Assembly: GCA_963832875.1 (NCBI GenBank)
Contig: CAWHWB010000004.1
Span: 227,890 to 291,889 of the forward strand
Length of the DNA: 64,000 bases
Direction of reading: 5' to 3'
DNA from: AP-15 sp963832875
GTDB lineage: Bacteria > Pseudomonadota > Alphaproteobacteria > ATCC43930 > CGMCC-115725
The notes below the pieces were generated by a model. It was given only the letters and a program-made list of their open reading frames with translations. It was not told where the DNA came from and searched no databases. This document shows positions 63,493-64,000 of the stretch, one piece after another; the first letter of the stretch is position 1; each line of letters begins with the position of its first letter. The translations under genes and the position numbers were made by a program.

Positions 63493-63577
63493 CTCGTCTC
63501 CCCTTCGACAAAGAGGACGAGGCTACCTTCGGTTGAGAACTGTCAGCGCCACGGAGCGCTACACCATCGCGTCAGGC

Positions 63578-63643
63578 TGATCACGATCACCGGATTGGTG
63601 ATCACTTTCGACCGGAATCCGTGATCACGTTCCACCGGAACGC
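63578..63643 (-). repeat. Right terminal inverted repeat of the inner IS
   Basis: Read on the minus strand from 63643 it begins GCGTTCCGG, then GGAACGTGATCAC, GATTCCGG and AGTGATCACC, ending CCGGTGATCGTGATCA. It mirrors the left end. The outer copy of GCAGTCAT follows directly at 63644. Confidence 0.8.
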
Positions 63644-64000
63644 GCAGTCATTCGGCGCGGCAGCAACCGGCTTTCGGTGTTTGTCGCCACTCTGGGCTGG
63701 AGCCGGGCGACCTATGTCGAGTTCGTCACCGATGAGCGGGTTGAGACGCTGATCGAGGCGCACGAGAATGCCTTTCTGGCATTCGGCGGCACGCTGCGTG
63801 AGGTGCTCTACGACAATATGCGCACCGTCGTGCTGGAGCGGCACGGCTACGGTCGCGGTCGTCACCGTTTTCATCCCGGCTTTCTCGACTTTGCCCGGCA
63901 CTGCGGTTTCCGGCCGCGGCTGTGCGCGCCGTATCGGGCGCAGACCAAGGGCAAGGTCGAGCGGTTCATCCGCTATTTGCGGCACAGCTTCTACGTGCTG

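Larger units (their letters stand above)
60901..63643 (-). mobile_element. IS21-family insertion sequence (inner element), nested
   Basis: This 2743-bp element is flanked by an 8-bp direct repeat GCAGTCAT (60893-60900 and 63644-63651). It carries istA and istB in tandem on the minus strand. Its two ends share long inverted blocks made of several GTGATCA-containing repeats, the multiple-terminal-repeat style of IS21. It is inserted into the outer istA. Both its genes contain frameshifts, so it is inactive as assembled. Confidence 0.85.
60553..64000 (+). mobile_element. IS21-family remnant (outer element), interrupted and left-truncated
   Basis: An IstA-type transposase gene in plus orientation starts at the esterase junction and continues past the window end. 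It is interrupted at 60901-63643 by another IS21-family element. No terminal repeat is seen at the left edge, so the element joined the esterase by deletion or recombination rather than by a simple insertion. Confidence 0.72.
60578..64000 (+). pseudogene. istA: Outer IstA transposase (IS21 family), interrupted
   Basis: The left part reads RETGVARNTVRRYLRDEEAA, then PEWIPASVLLMELPERGY and EPGEQMQVDW, the approach to the DDE catalytic core. The right part (63651 on) resumes VFVATLGWSRATYVEFVTDE, LYDNMRTVVL and CAPYRAQTKGKVERFIRYL with the second Asp and the Glu-containing motif. Joining the halves at the duplicated GCAGTCAT restores the frame. A further indel near 60573-60577 separates this frame from the preceding LRRSGKM. 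The 3' end and any istB lie beyond the window. Confidence 0.78.

Overview
The window is high-GC chromosomal DNA of an alphaproteobacterium, probably in or near the Rhodospirillales. The best taxonomic pointers are the housekeeping neighbourhoods: greA-carB-carA divergent from a GatB/YqeY-domain gene, dnaG, rpoD and a CAU tRNA. A trxB-LysR pair near an Lrp/AsnC gene, the phosphatidylethanolamine N-methyltransferase-like gene and the double cold-shock protein agree with this. The assignment is inference; no rRNA is present.

Bases 1-28,300 are a mosaic of catabolic genes in short opposing operons: an amidohydrolase, two VOC proteins, a haloacetate-dehalogenase-like hydrolase, two SDRs, two acyl-CoA ligases, a thiolase, a FAH-family hydrolase, an amidase beside an M20 carbamoylase-type hydrolase, an HpcH/HpaI aldolase, an SMP-30 lactonase and a D-2-hydroxyacid dehydrogenase. 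A 1178-residue flavoprotein (20342-23878) joins a GltD/NfnB-like half to a PyrK/NfnA-like half. Bases 28,300-32,700 hold an RND pump and its adaptor, followed by tRNA-Thr(UGU). Bases 33,169-39,053 are a Liv-type ABC importer (binding protein, two permeases, two ATPases) followed by a second copy of the amidohydrolase and a strong terminator. After the terminator lies a roughly 185-bp array of at least six different perfect hairpins (39246-39431), unexplained by any gene.

Bases 39,500-48,250 carry LysR, trxB, an unrecognised 642-residue protein, a tandem-PAP2 phosphatase, an ELM1-like protein, an Lrp regulator, nhaA and greA. Bases 48,300-57,930 are housekeeping (carB, carA, YqeY, dnaG, rpoD, tRNA). 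Then come a MetE/UROD-like protein, a CopG regulator whose start codon directly abuts a perfect 30-bp palindrome, and a truncated PHB-depolymerase-type esterase fused to an IS21-family remnant. A second IS21-family element is nested in that remnant with an 8-bp target duplication.

Two features cut across the window. Eight otherwise well-conserved genes each carry a net one-base surplus that splits the reading frame. Three of these sites share the 9-mer CGAGTTCGA. This looks like an insertion-biased sequence error, but real decay cannot be excluded from the sequence alone. Several families of GC-rich palindromic repeats lie between genes, and one copy is in frame inside carB.
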